NCBI GenBank assembly: GCA_026168455.1 | Contig: CM047426.1 | Span: 67,361,342 to 67,425,341, forward strand | Direction: 5' to 3' | From: Theocolax elegans | Taxonomy: Eukaryota > Arthropoda > Insecta > Hymenoptera > Cerocephalidae | DNA: 64,000 nucleotides | Part shown: piece by piece, positions 1-10,760 of the stretch | How positions within the stretch are numbered: position 1 is the first letter of the stretch | Layout: each line of letters starts with the position of its first letter | Made by a program: the position numbers and the translations under genes | Notes under the pieces: model-generated | Databases searched by the model: none | What the model was told of the DNA's origin: nothing | What the model saw: only the letters and a program-made list of their open reading frames with translations

Positions 1-423
1 CAGGACTCCCTGGCCCTTTCTCCTACACCGCCTCCTCCAACGATATCTGGCCAGCAAGAAGCCGAAGAGGACAAGACCCGTGGACGAGAAGAGAGCGTAG
101 CTCAGCCAGTCCACGTCGAGCGGATCGAGGATGTATCCCCGGATGAGACGTTCTTACGTCGCCTGGCGCAGGGTTTGGGAATACCAAACTCTGGACCCTT
201 GGATGAGGTGCAGGCGGGCCTCAACAACGTGTTCCGGCAAGTCGGCTATCCAGCGGAGTTGTCGTTACTAACTCCGTACCTTGCACCGCCGATTCCATTG
301 GTCGAACCGCCCTCCGTTCCGACCAGGATGGACATAACGTCGGGGATGAACAGCAACGTCATCACCGGGCCATTGAGACAACCCAACAAAGATGCTGACT
401 TTCTTCGGGAGTGTCGCTTGTAG
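1..423 (+). CDS. C-terminal part of an unidentified ORF, probably of a retroelement
   Basis: The reading frame is open from the first base of the window to a TAG at 421-423, so the N-terminus lies outside. The visible 140 residues begin with an acidic, proline-rich stretch and end in a more folded-looking part (leucine/proline-rich, around LRRLAQGLGIP). I recognise no domain. A G-run typical of a polypurine tract lies 200 bp downstream, and the minus-strand Gypsy element at 5426-6913 has a GC-rich extra ORF in the same place before its LTR. By that analogy this may be the third ORF of another Gypsy element. A host exon is the alternative. Confidence 0.35.
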   Translation, partial: QDSLALSPTPPPPTISGQQEAEEDKTRGREESVAQPVHVERIEDVSPDETFLRRLAQGLGIPNSGPLDEVQAGLNNVFRQVGYPAELSLLTPYLAPPIPLVEPPSVPTRMDITSGMNSNVITGPLRQPNKDADFLRECRL

Positions 424-1740
424 TTGGAAACAATGGCAGGAGACAATCCCGCAGCGAGAGACGTCGTCCTGCGACTGGTGATGGCCACCCTGGAGAAGAA
501 CCTCACCACTCCTCGACCCTAGTTCGTCTAGGCAAGGAATTCGATTGCGTGCGTGTTATTATTTATTTCATTGCCCTTTTTTCAACTCTGACATCAGTAG
601 GATGATGTGGAGTTTAGTGGGGGGCTTTGCGACGAGACGTCGTTGCAATGAAATAAATAATACTTAATGTATTATATTATTTCGTAGTATGTATTAAATA
701 TTATATCTTAAAATCTCGCACGTTGTTATTGTTTCGTGCGTTGCCTCTTCAAGGCCACGAAACACGCGTGTTTATGTCGATGACCGAGGATGTGTGCGAG
801 CATCCGTATGTACAATTGTTATTGTGTGTGTGTGTTAGGTACTTTTCGGGAATGCGACAATTCCCGAAAAGCTCAGTACGCTGCCGGTCTTGACCGCGAC
901 AGCATCTTCTTTTACACATCGCCACGTCTAGTTTCGCGCGCCACGGGAAGTACCGGACCGGTTCGTCCGTGCTCCGGGAAGCCGTACGCAAGTGCTCGTG
1001 AGTTCGTGTAAGTGCAGTGCGAGGGACCAGATACCTCGGGTTGAGTGTTCCCCGAGGTAGGCGAATCGCCGCGGCATCAGGCCGCACCTGCAGATCACCG
1101 TCGAGGACGACGGGAAACCGGGCCGACTCCACCGGCCAGCAGACGTCGGGGCGCCGACGGACACCAGGGCCTATGGACAACCCAGCCCGGTAAGTACCCG
1201 ACATTGGTCGGTATTCTATTAGAGTGTGTTGTGTGTGTGTGCACGTATGTTCGTTCGGTAGCATACCGGTGCTATCGAAATCGTTTGGGTATTGCGCGGG
1301 GCGAGCACGGGGGCAGCCCCTGCTTGCCGCGTATATACCACGCGACCGGGAGAACGCCCCGTTAAGTATTGTCGGGCACCTCCGATTATTCTAATATAAC
1401 GGTCGCGTAATTATTTTAATTATAAATTAACCCGCAATTAATTATTCCGATTCCCGATTTTCCCGCCATGTGTGTCGGTACGTAGGAGATCGTCCTATCT
1501 CCGCTACCGTGTCCCGGCGGGTTAACTTATTAACCCACGGCGACGACAAAGACGCGTTCTTCGGGGCCGTCGTCCCTGTATTAATTTAATAAATAACTTG
1601 TAACTGGTATTAGGACGAAATACCACGTTACAATATACGTGAAATAAGTACGTGGAAAATACACAAAAATAACTACGTGTAATGAACGTAAATCTGCGTA
1701 CGTGGGTACTATTACCCTGTAAAAGTAACCACTCATTCAT
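424..1740 (+). repeat. Candidate polypurine tract and 3' LTR region
   Basis: No credible gene. Purine-rich AGTGGGGGGC at 616-625 follows the ORF end and would fit a polypurine tract just before an LTR starting near 626-628. The following 1.1 kb is GC-rich in the middle and AT-rich at the end, as LTRs often are, but no second LTR copy lies in the window to fix the borders. Positions 1620-1700 hold several ACGTG/CACGT motifs; a stretch near 1630-1660 matches 56884-56915 in reverse orientation. Confidence 0.25.
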
Positions 1741-2227
1741 GTAGAAATCTCCAAATTACCAATATCAGAAATTAAAAGAATATTAGGCATAGCTATACAG
1801 TGCATAGTAACATTTATCAATACTAATTGTTTGTGTGTCTTCGTTTCACTCACAGGTTTTTTTTCATAAATTCTTAAAAAACCCTACTTTCTTTACTCTA
1901 ACACTTTTCCCTACTCTTTTATGTCCTTTACAAATAGTTCATAAAATAAAACCTATATTTTATTTATTTAAACACCTTAAAAACCTTTGACAAGGTAACA
2001 TTTAACCTTTACCTGTCAAAATCATTTTCCTTTTACTTCTATTATTTGTTGTAACGTTTGTTTAAATTAAGACTCCATCTTAGTTCACATTTTGATGAAA
2101 AGATAAAAGTATAGAGATTCTACTGACCCAAGATGAGGCATATAGGTCTGATGGTACAAGCCAAAACTCAAAACTTATATTTTAGGCCCTTGACAGCTAA
2201 TACCACAGTTGCACATTAGGTAATAGT
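1741..2227. other. AT-rich spacer, nothing recognised
   Basis: AT-rich sequence with no ORF of note and no repeat structure that I can see. It ends where the inverted terminus of the TTAA transposon begins. Confidence 0.5.
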
Positions 2228-2767
2228 TTAAGGGGTCAAGCCTGGGTTAACTGCTCAAAAAATCGATTTTTTTTTTTATTAACTTTTTTTAAAGTATTTC
2301 TTACATAAAACATTATCCCAAAATTTGAAAAAAAACAAAAAATTTTTTCGCAAGTTATAATTGAAATAAAGTAAGCATCAATAGACATTATTTCTCTAAA
2401 ATTATTTTTGCAAAAAAAGACATTTTATTTTAATTTAACTAAAATAATAATTGCGAGGTTTTCGACGTTTACATACAAGTATATTAAACGAAGCAACTAT
2501 CAAGCGTAGAGTTTGGTAAAATAGAAATCTACTTTACCATACGATTCAAATTTAATAGTTAATAAATAAATGATTCCTTTTACTTTTATATACTGCACAA
2601 ATACGTACAGTTCTATTTGAAGTAAATATTGTCTGCATTGATAAAGTATTTACATTATTTTAGTAAATACTCAGTGAATTTTAAATTAAAAGTATATTTT
2701 TAACTTTAAATTTTATTAGTTTTAAGAAATTAATTATAAGTTTATACAAAAAAAGAGCAGTAAAAAA

Positions 2768-3505
2768 AATGCCAGACTCAAGTAACAGTACATCTGCTCA
2801 TAAAAAAATTATCAACATCAGTAAGAACCAACTACGATGCACTTCCATCAACATTAATCCAGATCAAGTAAAAAGTTAAAAACTGATACCATTGAAGAAA
2901 GTAGCACAGAAAATAGAATTATTGATATATCACTACTTTTCCCAACATTAGAAGAATTTTTAGTTTGTCAGAATTGTCATGGTACAGTTAAATTTTCTGA
3001 AGTTGATGTGAGAGGTTTGGGAAGTAAAATAACAATAACATATACAAACTGTTTTAAGGTATTTGTTATTGATTCAAGTAGAAAAGTTGGAAAAAAGGTA
3101 ACGCGCATGAAATAAATAGACGTTAGTGTACACAATGAGAACTCTTGGTCATGGGCATGCTGGTTTAGTTACTTTTTGTGGAAATATGGATTTGCCGAGT
3201 CCAGTTTCTCACAGTAATTATGACATTATTAATACAGAGATAAAAAATGTTTGTAAAGAAGTTGGTAAACAGTCTATGAAAGCAACTGTCGAGCAAGTAT
3301 ATGATTCAACAAGTCAGAATTGCCATATAAGTGTATCAGGTGATGGTTCTTGGAGGAAGCGAGGATTCAATTCTCTTCAAGGTGTTGATACTGCATGAGA
3401 ATGAAAAAGTAATTGACGTTCCTCCAAAGCAATATTTTTGCAGAGCATGTGAATTGCGACCAGAAGAAGAAACAAAAGAATATAGAGAGTGGTACTTTAT
3501 GGCAT
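2768..3505 (+). pseudogene. Mutator-like transposase fragment, decayed
   Basis: An ATG at 2768 opens a short frame that stops early. The recognisable block is 3126-3398, where residues such as RTLGHGHAGLVTFCGNMDLP and SGDGSWRKRGF match, from memory, the N-terminal half of a Mutator-like transposase domain family abundant in insect genomes. DGSWRKRG is typical of that fold. Several stops and frame changes interrupt the rest, and after 3398 only short coding-like stretches remain in another frame. The protein would bind and cut transposon ends in the nucleus; this copy cannot. The C-terminal half is absent, cut off by the LTR element at 3744 and by older decay. Confidence 0.55.
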
Positions 3506-3743
3506 GAAATATACTAATTATATTGGAGGTTTGAAACACTTTCACAAATAAGTACACATAAAATAACTTCAACCACATAATATCGCACTAAGCACAAATA
3601 CACTGAGCATAACAAAACACTTGTTTATAATTTTATCTGTATTCTGCAAATATTGTACATCTAAGTGTTGACACATTGGTTATGCTGAATTGGAAAAACA
3701 AAGAATCAATTTCTTGACATAAACAAAATATAAATTTAAGGTT
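3506..3743. other. Non-coding interior of the TTAA transposon
   Basis: AT-rich remnant between the transposase fragment and the LTR element. The last four bases, GGTT (3740-3743), are the left target site duplication. Confidence 0.6.
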
Positions 3744-5244
3744 TGTAACGGTATTTTTAATAAATATTAATATATCGTTATTCACTAAATTAATAAGTAT
3801 AATAGTCAATAAGCATGTTAAAGACTATATCTCGTGAGGAGGTTGGAAATAGGGAATAGTTGGCATTATTAATAATTAACAATATACGACCGAATACGAA
3901 TAACTAAATAAGCGAACTTTATTCATTAATATCTAATATAAATTATGTACATCTTAATTAAAAGCATTATTTTATCGATATGCGAACATTTACTAACATT
4001 ATTAATCGCGTGGTACACAAATCCCTTCGACCGTTAATATGGCGTCGGTTTAGCCTCGCGTACCTTGATAGATACGCGTCAGCATCACCGTGGCGCCGAT
4101 ATTATTTGAAATAAAATAACTACTCAGGTCGTCACCACACGCACCCGGTCGCACTGCCTTTCGGCGTGCGGGATCAGGGCAATGCAGGAGAAACCAATGA
4201 GTGCAAATATAACAATAGTAAATTAAAATAATAATAAAATTAACTTTACCGGAATTTTTACCATTATACGTGGCTTCCTCATAGCGACAATAAAGTTCGA
4301 GTATCTAATCACGACTGACTATCAAGAAATCCGGAAGGGAACAAGAAGGAGATCGCAGGATCTCGTCGGTTTTATTACAACACCGACGCTTTTCCCACTC
4401 ACGATCCCTCGATTGCTGGAGCATGCTGATTGGACATCCTCAGCATGCGCCGAAAAATCGCGATGTCACGACAACATGTCAGCCGCGCGAAAATCAAAAA
4501 TATATATTGAGTGAAGGCAGGTGTTCATTGCAGACACCTCCTAACACCCAACATGTAGCCTCCACCTCCATGATCTCGATACGCACTCAAGAATCCCCTC
4601 CACAAGTGCTTTCTACTCGTGGAGGCACGAATCATATTCCAAGCGCAGCACGGGTTGCAATGCTACTCACGGTTCGCATGCGCGAACCGCCCGAGCATGC
4701 TACTATTTGCTGAGATTTGCACTGCGCATTAAATGCGCGAAAATATGAATTTTTCATTTAATATCTTATACATAATGTTAATATTCCTTATAATTACTAA
4801 TTCTATTTAAATAACCTTTAACAGTTCCAATAATCAATATGGGTAAATTGCATTCTAACACTAATAGTTAATCTATCATAATTCGCTTTTATATAATGTA
4901 TATCATTTTCTATAAATACTACGTTATATCGTATATCTGTCTTTGTCGCTCGTTCAAGGCTTGACGACAAAGACAGAAAATCATTCTCCCCCCCAGGTGA
5001 TAATTCGCCTCACCTGGGTCATGTTCCTGGAGAGGTCGCACCTACCATCATGTATTACAGGAAGGGAAGCGTCGTCTGCGCGTGGAGGGGAAGTCGCGCA
5101 TCGCATACGACAACATGGCCGACCTCGTCTCCGTGACTACACGTGTAGTCTGTTTCGCGAAAAGCCTCCGGTGTACCGACACCGTCGAGGCCTTCTCCCG
5201 CGTATTTATTAATTAATATTTCTCTTTTGACATGCAATGTCACA
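3744..5244 (-). repeat. 3' LTR of the outer Gypsy element
   Basis: Direct repeat of 21368-22868. Read on the minus strand it starts TGTGACATTG and ends ACCGTTACA, the usual TG...CA ends. Open frames inside it appear in both copies alike and have no protein-like features, so I treat them as chance. Confidence 0.97.
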
Positions 5245-5258
5245 AAACCCCCCCCTAA
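5245..5258 (-). other. Polypurine tract of the outer element
   Basis: Eight C on the plus strand (5248-5255) read as an unbroken G-run on the element's own strand, immediately before the 3' LTR. This is the expected primer site for plus-strand DNA synthesis. Confidence 0.85.
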
Positions 5259-5425
5259 ATCACAATTACCCGACTAATTTTGATTTACCTTTTTGAGTTA
5301 ATTATAACAAAAAAAAAAAACTCACCAACTCATATATGGGACTGCATCACGATTCTCGACAAGCCGACCCACTCCTCCACAACCGCGCTTTCCCCTTCCC
5401 CCCCCGAAAGTAGCCGACGTTGAGG

Positions 5426-6913
5426 CTATACGCTGGGAGTCAGCAATATCGACTCCAAAATCGCATCCCGCTCACCAGCCGGAATATCCCCCAGCGAATC
5501 AATGAGTTCTTGTAGAACCTTGATTGCCGGAAGATCGCCAGCGGCCCGCAGGACCCGAGCTCGGAGATCGGGATTGCATCCTCCCAACGATACTGATAGG
5601 CGCCCCAACGCCTGCACCCTCGGGAGGTTCAGTCCAGCAGCGGGTGAGGGAATGGCGGCTGGTAGGCCCAGGTTCGGCACCAACGGAGTTGAAGACGCCT
5701 CCGTCGGCAGTACGGAGGCTTGATCCACCTTGGACCTGGTTGCCCGTCGGCCTCGTCGACCTCGTCGTTTCCTTTTCGTCCCTGACGCCGGACCCTCAGC
5801 TGCCACCGCCGGTTCTTCCTGGGGCGACACGTCCACCACCGCCACTTCCAGAGTCGGTGGTACCTCTGAGCGCGCTGGTTCCCCATCCAACATCACCACG
5901 AAAGTCGTAACTTCCGGTGATGTCGATGATGGAACCGCTAGCGACTCGTCGGTCTTCCGCTCCTCCGGAGTGCGGTGCACTGGTGCGCACCTAGGGCAAG
6001 AGCGCAGGGTTACTCCTCTCCGCCCACAATTATAACAAAACATAACATTCGTCGGATCCCGACATTCTGACCGCTTGTGTCCGTATTGCCAGCATTTTAT
6101 GCAGGCACGGGGCGGAGGGTCTAATTCGGGATCCGTCTGAATAGATACTAACCCCTGGAACTGCACCCCGGTGGTTCTTGGTGGCTCCTGATCGCGGACA
6201 TCGGTGCTCGCGCTCCGTACCGTGGAACCCTCCGGCACCACCACCTTCGAAGAGACCGAAGGTGTGGGGCGGAAGTCCACCTCCGGGTCGCGTCGCACCA
6301 ACGTCGCGGGTCCAGGAGGAGGCGACTCATCACGCTCCGGGGACCGGTAGAGCGTCCCGAAGTAATCATCCGCAGTCAGATGTCGTCGACTGGGCGACCC
6401 TCTCCTCCTGCGTCGTCTCGAACGTCTCGACGGTGGCCAGTTCATTGGCCGTTGCAGCTGGACGAGCGGGGAATCGGTTACCGGCGTATCGTCCCAAAGA
6501 GGTTCCTCGGTTTCCCAAGTGGACGCCGATGGGACCGGCACCCACCCTGGATGAGGTGCATCCTCCAACTCCGGAAACGGAAATTGCGGCTCGGCCAACT
6601 GCACCGGATCTATACCTCCTTCCGGTTCGGGCCTCTCCGCCTCACGAACCTCCTCTCCCAACGCCGCCTCCAGCTCCAGCTCCGCCGCCTCACTCTCCAA
6701 TAGCTCCTGGCTGGGAGCTCCAGGTGGAGGGTTAGGAGGAACCTCGGTGGATCCCGACGGCTCCCGGTTTAACCGAGGTATCGGACCCACCTCAGATGGG
6801 GTTCGCGGCAGCATCCACCGGCGCTCCGGAGAAATCTCCTCCCCCGGGCGGATTAGTGGCAATTGTCCCAAAGCCGTGGCCAGGCGTTCCTCCGCACGAA
6901 TCTCTAACTCCAT
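5426..6913 (-). CDS. ORF3 after pol: unknown protein with Gag-like cysteine knuckles
   Basis: 495 residues, intact, starting 66 bp after the pol stop, in the place where errantiviruses carry env. It has no signal peptide or membrane segment, so it is not an envelope protein. An acidic/proline-rich N-terminal half is followed by an arginine-serine patch (162-177), a CCHC zinc knuckle (C271, C274, H279, C284), a second cluster CYNC...CPRC (293-309), a basic nuclear-localisation-like stretch (about 380-390) and a leucine-rich C-terminus. The two cysteine clusters resemble the end of this element's own Gag, suggesting a duplicated, diverged nucleocapsid. A pyrimidine-rich run ending in AG lies just upstream (about 6930-6955) and could be a splice acceptor. 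Function unknown; RNA binding is a guess. Confidence 0.75.
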   Translation of the reverse strand: MELEIRAEERLATALGQLPLIRPGEEISPERRWMLPRTPSEVGPIPRLNREPSGSTEVPPNPPPGAPSQELLESEAAELELEAALGEEVREAERPEPEGGIDPVQLAEPQFPFPELEDAPHPGWVPVPSASTWETEEPLWDDTPVTDSPLVQLQRPMNWPPSRRSRRRRRRGSPSRRHLTADDYFGTLYRSPERDESPPPGPATLVRRDPEVDFRPTPSVSSKVVVPEGSTVRSASTDVRDQEPPRTTGVQFQGLVSIQTDPELDPPPRACIKCWQYGHKRSECRDPTNVMFCYNCGRRGVTLRSCPRCAPVHRTPEERKTDESLAVPSSTSPEVTTFVVMLDGEPARSEVPPTLEVAVVDVSPQEEPAVAAEGPASGTKRKRRGRRGRRATRSKVDQASVLPTEASSTPLVPNLGLPAAIPSPAAGLNLPRVQALGRLSVSLGGCNPDLRARVLRAAGDLPAIKVLQELIDSLGDIPAGERDAILESILLTPSV

Positions 6914-6979
6914 CTCCTCGATGGGAGATAGAATTTTCTCCTTCTTTTAAACACAACAACAAAAAAAACATATACTCGA

Positions 6980-8653
6980 TTATTCTCTGGGCTTTTTGTA
7001 CCGCCTAATTTGGGAGATTTGCACCTTTGGATTCTCTCGCTTGTCATGCGTTTTTACTAGATACGTCGTCGGACCCAATACCTTTTCTATTTCGTACGGT
7101 CCCTTATGCTTCTCGGCAAGCTTCGCGGAGAACTTATTTGGCCCACTCGATAACGCGTTGTTCTGCCGAAGGACTAAGTCCTTTTCTTTATAAGACTCGA
7201 CCCGTTTATTTCGATTATAGTACCTAGCTTGCCTAACCTGCGCATCGCCAATATTTTTCAATACTAGTTCGCGAAGTGCATCCAATCGGCGCATTCTATC
7301 TGCCCAGAGTTCCGGAGACTGGCGAAGCTTGATTTCGTTAGGCTCAACGTCACGACGTAAACTTTTAACCGGTCTAGGATGCCGTCCGTAATTTAAATAA
7401 GCCGGCGAAACCCTAGTAGACGCCTGCGTAGCGGTATTAACTGCGTGTCTAAATTCGTTAACGTGCTGGTCCCATGTCTGATGATCCGCACGGGCAAACA
7501 TCGCGATCATCGTTTTCAACGTTCGATTAGCACGCTCGACCGGATTAGCCTGCGGGTGATAGGGGGGCGAAGTAATATGCTTTACTCCATACTCCTCTAA
7601 CACGGCTAATAATGTTTTATTCGCGAATTCTTTATCATTATCCGTAAGAAGATAGTCCGGTGTATCCCAGCGAAATAAAATTAATTCTTCGAAGGCCCGT
7701 GCAACCGATTTACCGTCCGCCACGCGTAAAGGTTTTAACTCGACCCACTTCGTGAACAAATCCTGGAACACCAGTAGATAACGACAACGATTCTTACTCG
7801 GCGGGAATTCCATCATATCCGCAGCCACTACCGCCCATGGACGCTCAACGTTACGATTGCCCAACAGCCCGACGGCGCGTTGCTGTGAAATTTTATACCG
7901 CTGACAAAGATCACACCTCTCGATAAACGAATGTACGTCATGCCACATTCCCGGCCAATAATACTCCCTCGCTACTCGGTCATACGTCTTTTCGATACCT
8001 AAATGTCCCGACGAGGCCTCGCAATGAGCGTCAGTAATAACTCCATTCCGATATTCCTTAGGCACGACCAAGCGCCAGCCAATCTCCGGATACTCTACCG
8101 GATCAATTAACTCATCTTTACGGAACCGATAAAGCATATCGTTTTCTAACCTCCACTGCGGAAATTTATTGGGACGCTCCCGCACGTTTTCCATCTGTCG
8201 TAAGTACCACTCGTCATCTATCTTCTCAAACGACGCGACTTCCTCGAACCCTCGTGACAACGCGTCAGGCACATGGTGCATTGCGCCTTGCCTATGCAAT
8301 ATCGTGAAATCCCATTGTTGCAACTCGAGTACCCAACGCATCAAACGACCGGACGGTTCTTTCAAATTATGCAACCACCTCAGCGCACTATGATCCGTAA
8401 TGACCGTAAAGTGATACCCCTCGATATATGGTCTAAGCTTAAGAATCGCCCATTTTACCGCTAAACATTTCTTTTCCGTGGTGGTATAGTTACGCTCCGC
8501 GGGAGTTAACACACGACTTATGTACACGATAGGATGCTCCCCGTCGTCATCCTCTTGTGTTAATACCGCCCCAATCGCGTAATCACTTGCATTACACTGT
8601 ATACTAAACGGCTTCCTAAAATCCGGTCTCGACAAGACGGGTGCACGCGTCAA
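6980..8653 (-). CDS. pol: Pol, C-terminal part: RNase H and integrase (outer element)
   Basis: 557 residues in frame with the RT piece at 16847-17800 once the 8172 bp of insert plus duplication (a multiple of 3) is discounted. RNase H comes first (about 15-135, ending DALSRG). Its first catalytic motif reads CNAS instead of the usual DAS with an aspartate. The integrase zinc finger follows (HCEASSGH...CDLC), then the DDE core (AADMMEF, LTDNDKEF, PVERANR) and a GPY/F module near the C-terminus (KGPYEIEKVLG). These enzymes degrade template RNA and insert the cDNA. Apart from the asparagine the ORF looks whole. Confidence 0.93.
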   Translation of the reverse strand: MTRAPVLSRPDFRKPFSIQCNASDYAIGAVLTQEDDDGEHPIVYISRVLTPAERNYTTTEKKCLAVKWAILKLRPYIEGYHFTVITDHSALRWLHNLKEPSGRLMRWVLELQQWDFTILHRQGAMHHVPDALSRGFEEVASFEKIDDEWYLRQMENVRERPNKFPQWRLENDMLYRFRKDELIDPVEYPEIGWRLVVPKEYRNGVITDAHCEASSGHLGIEKTYDRVAREYYWPGMWHDVHSFIERCDLCQRYKISQQRAVGLLGNRNVERPWAVVAADMMEFPPSKNRCRYLLVFQDLFTKWVELKPLRVADGKSVARAFEELILFRWDTPDYLLTDNDKEFANKTLLAVLEEYGVKHITSPPYHPQANPVERANRTLKTMIAMFARADHQTWDQHVNEFRHAVNTATQASTRVSPAYLNYGRHPRPVKSLRRDVEPNEIKLRQSPELWADRMRRLDALRELVLKNIGDAQVRQARYYNRNKRVESYKEKDLVLRQNNALSSGPNKFSAKLAEKHKGPYEIEKVLGPTTYLVKTHDKRENPKVQISQIRRYKKPRE

Positions 8654-8690
8654 TGCTAGTTTAAGCGACTCGAAGGCATCCTGTTGTTCG

Positions 8691-9359
8691 TGTGACGTGT
8701 TCGAAGTCTTGTTAGTTCGTGGAAACGATTGTACCAGTGAGTTGCGAATATGAGCGAACCTTTGAAATCAAAAGTATGCCCCTTCCATAAGGAGCACATG
8801 AGCTGAGAGCGGTTGCAAAGCTCGCTCTCTCTCGCTTGGGACCCGGAGGACGACGGACGAGTTAATCCAACCCGTTGAATACGCTAGTAATCGTATGGTG
8901 CGAAGTGATATTAACTATATAAAGATAACGAAAAGAAAGACAAGAAAGAAGAGCCCATACTGGTGAAGAATATTGTCCGGTGGTGAAATTCTCAAGCGAG
9001 GAGAGCCAACGAAACAAGAAAGGAAGCTCACGACCATAGCGATAGGTACACCAATTGATTATTTATCAATTATATTCCGATAACGACTTCGAATATTGTA
9101 ATAATTGTTTGTTAGTAAATTTTCGTATATATTTGGGTATAAATAATGAATTTAATTTATTGGATTGGTAATTGATGCGTTATTATATAAGTTAATTTAT
9201 ATGTAGAAATTCTGAAAATATAAAATCTATCAATAATAAATATTCATTAATTAATTGCTTTTGCATTTGTTTTTAATTTTATATTATATATATTATTGGT
9301 TGTTGTGGATATATATATATGTGATTGTATGTATATACCGGGACAGGCTAATAGTTACA
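8691..9359 (+). repeat. 5' LTR of the nested Gypsy element
   Basis: Starts TGTGACGTG, ends GTTACA. It pairs with 16190-16858 with one substitution in 669 bases. Contains a TATATAAAG-like stretch near 8917 that could be the core promoter. Confidence 0.97.
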
Positions 9360-9361
9360 AA

Positions 9362-9379
9362 TGGCGCCCAACGTGGGGC
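9362..9379 (+). other. Primer binding site, tRNA-Lys(CTT) type
   Basis: TGGCGCCCAACGTGGGGC starts two bases after the LTR. It is complementary to the 3' end of tRNA-Lys(CTT), the same site type as in the outer element at 21347-21364. Confidence 0.9.
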
Positions 9380-9434
9380 AAAATAGTATAATTAATTATT
9401 TAAAGAACTCTCATTAATTTTTGATAGATTTTGT

Positions 9435-10733
9435 ATGGAAGATAAAAATAACAAGTGTATAACAAAATCAGGTCGCGTATCGAGAAAACGAGTTAATATT
9501 TCATTAAATACTACAGAAATTAAAAATAAGCCTAAGAAAAAAATAAAAACTAATATAATGACTGATTTTGCGAGTACCGCTGAAGCACAAAAGGAGATTG
9601 AAAGACAACGAGCTGAACTAACAGCTTTGCGACAAAATATTTTACAACAACAACAAGAGGTTGAGAGAGCTAGACAAGCACTTCAAGTTTCAAATGCGCA
9701 ACTAAAGGAAGCAGAAAACATTCGAGCACAATTTCAGCGACAAAATGAGGAAATCGATAGACTTCGACTTGCAACAAATATACAATCGGATGTAAGAACA
9801 CAACGTGATATAGCGGCTGAGTTCAACGCAATTATTGGAAATTTACAAGGTACGCACTCAATCGAAATAAAAACTCCGCAATTTTACGACGAAAATTCGG
9901 GAAATCCGTTAAAATTTTTAGAAGAGATGGAAGAATTTTGTCTTTTTAAAAATATAAATAATGAAAAGAAATTGAAAATGTTAAAAATAGTTTTAAATGG
10001 TCAAGCGAAAAATTGGTTTGAGTTACAAAATCCCTTCCGTACATACGAAGAATTTAAAATAGCTTTTGAAAATAAATTTTATAATATTCCAATTCAAATT
10101 AAAATGAAAAGTAAATGGGCAAATAAAAAATATGTGGAACAAAAAGAAAATATGTTGTCGTTTTATTACGCGCAATTAAAAGAAGCGAATTATTTGCGTC
10201 CGCAATTAACAGATTTTGAAAAAAATTATACAATTATTAGACAATTTCCTGTACATATATGGAGAAATTTAGCTTCTTTGGATTATAATAATAGCACAAT
10301 AATTGAACAAACGTTAGCTAATTTTGATGAAATAGAATCAAAAATGCCTCCTTTCGAATGCAAACAGTTCAAGCCATATAATACTACAAATCATAATAAT
10401 GAGCAGGTTAGAGTTAGACAGTGCCAAATAAATCATAAATATAATAGAAATTATAATAGATATTATAGTAATAATAATAGAGATAGAGGAAATTCGAATT
10501 ATCGTAATATGGATCGACGAAATACATCGAATGACGCGTTAAATTATAGAGAGAACAATCAACATAGATATAGACATGAAAATAATTTTTATAGTCAAGC
10601 GCCTGAATTGTCGCACGCGGTGAATTTACCGGACACCCGTTTTCCCCCACCACCTTTGCCAGGTACAAGTAATAGTCAGCCGATAAGAAATGGAAATAAT
10701 TCAAGCAATTTAAACACGGAATTGACGCGTTGA
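9435..10733 (+). CDS. gag: Gag of the nested Gypsy element
   Basis: 432 residues. A lysine-rich start is followed by a long coiled coil (about 47-115, rich in Gln/Glu/Arg), a capsid-like region (about 135-300, with the WFELQNPF-type motif of retrotransposon Gag) and a basic, asparagine/tyrosine/arginine-rich tail. There is no CCHC zinc knuckle; the RN/RY-rich tail probably does the RNA binding. ATG at 9435 is 55 bp after the primer site. Gag forms the cytoplasmic particle. The ORF ends 18 bases beyond a TTTAAAC slippery site, so protease-pol is probably made by -1 frameshifting. Confidence 0.9.
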   Translation: MEDKNNKCITKSGRVSRKRVNISLNTTEIKNKPKKKIKTNIMTDFASTAEAQKEIERQRAELTALRQNILQQQQEVERARQALQVSNAQLKEAENIRAQFQRQNEEIDRLRLATNIQSDVRTQRDIAAEFNAIIGNLQGTHSIEIKTPQFYDENSGNPLKFLEEMEEFCLFKNINNEKKLKMLKIVLNGQAKNWFELQNPFRTYEEFKIAFENKFYNIPIQIKMKSKWANKKYVEQKENMLSFYYAQLKEANYLRPQLTDFEKNYTIIRQFPVHIWRNLASLDYNNSTIIEQTLANFDEIESKMPPFECKQFKPYNTTNHNNEQVRVRQCQINHKYNRNYNRYYSNNNRDRGNSNYRNMDRRNTSNDALNYRENNQHRYRHENNFYSQAPELSHAVNLPDTRFPPPPLPGTSNSQPIRNGNNSSNLNTELTR

Positions 10734-10760
10734 GTTGTGGTCCGACAGCGCGTCAATTTC
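10709..10760 (+). promoter_or_regulatory. -1 ribosomal frameshift signal, gag to protease
   Basis: T TTA AAC at 10709-10715 is in the gag zero frame (codons at 10710 and 10713). After 4 bases a perfect 10-bp stem begins: AATTGACGCG (10720-10729) pairs with CGCGTCAATT (10749-10758), extendable by a G-U and a G-C pair; the loop is 19 nt and contains the gag stop. Shifting back one base enters the protease frame exactly. This matches the X XXY YYZ rule. Confidence 0.85.

Noticed and set aside
749..1264. 171-codon minus-strand ORF
   Set aside because: GC-rich LTR-like region open in several frames at once, low-complexity codons, no domain.
4423..5243. Several ORFs of 60-96 codons, repeated at 22047-22867
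   Set aside because: They lie in the two LTR copies and are duplicated only because the LTRs are. No protein-like pattern; both strands are open at random.
5502..6950. Many plus-strand ORFs of 65-185 codons
   Set aside because: Antisense shadows of the GC-rich ORF3 on the minus strand, where the domain evidence lies.
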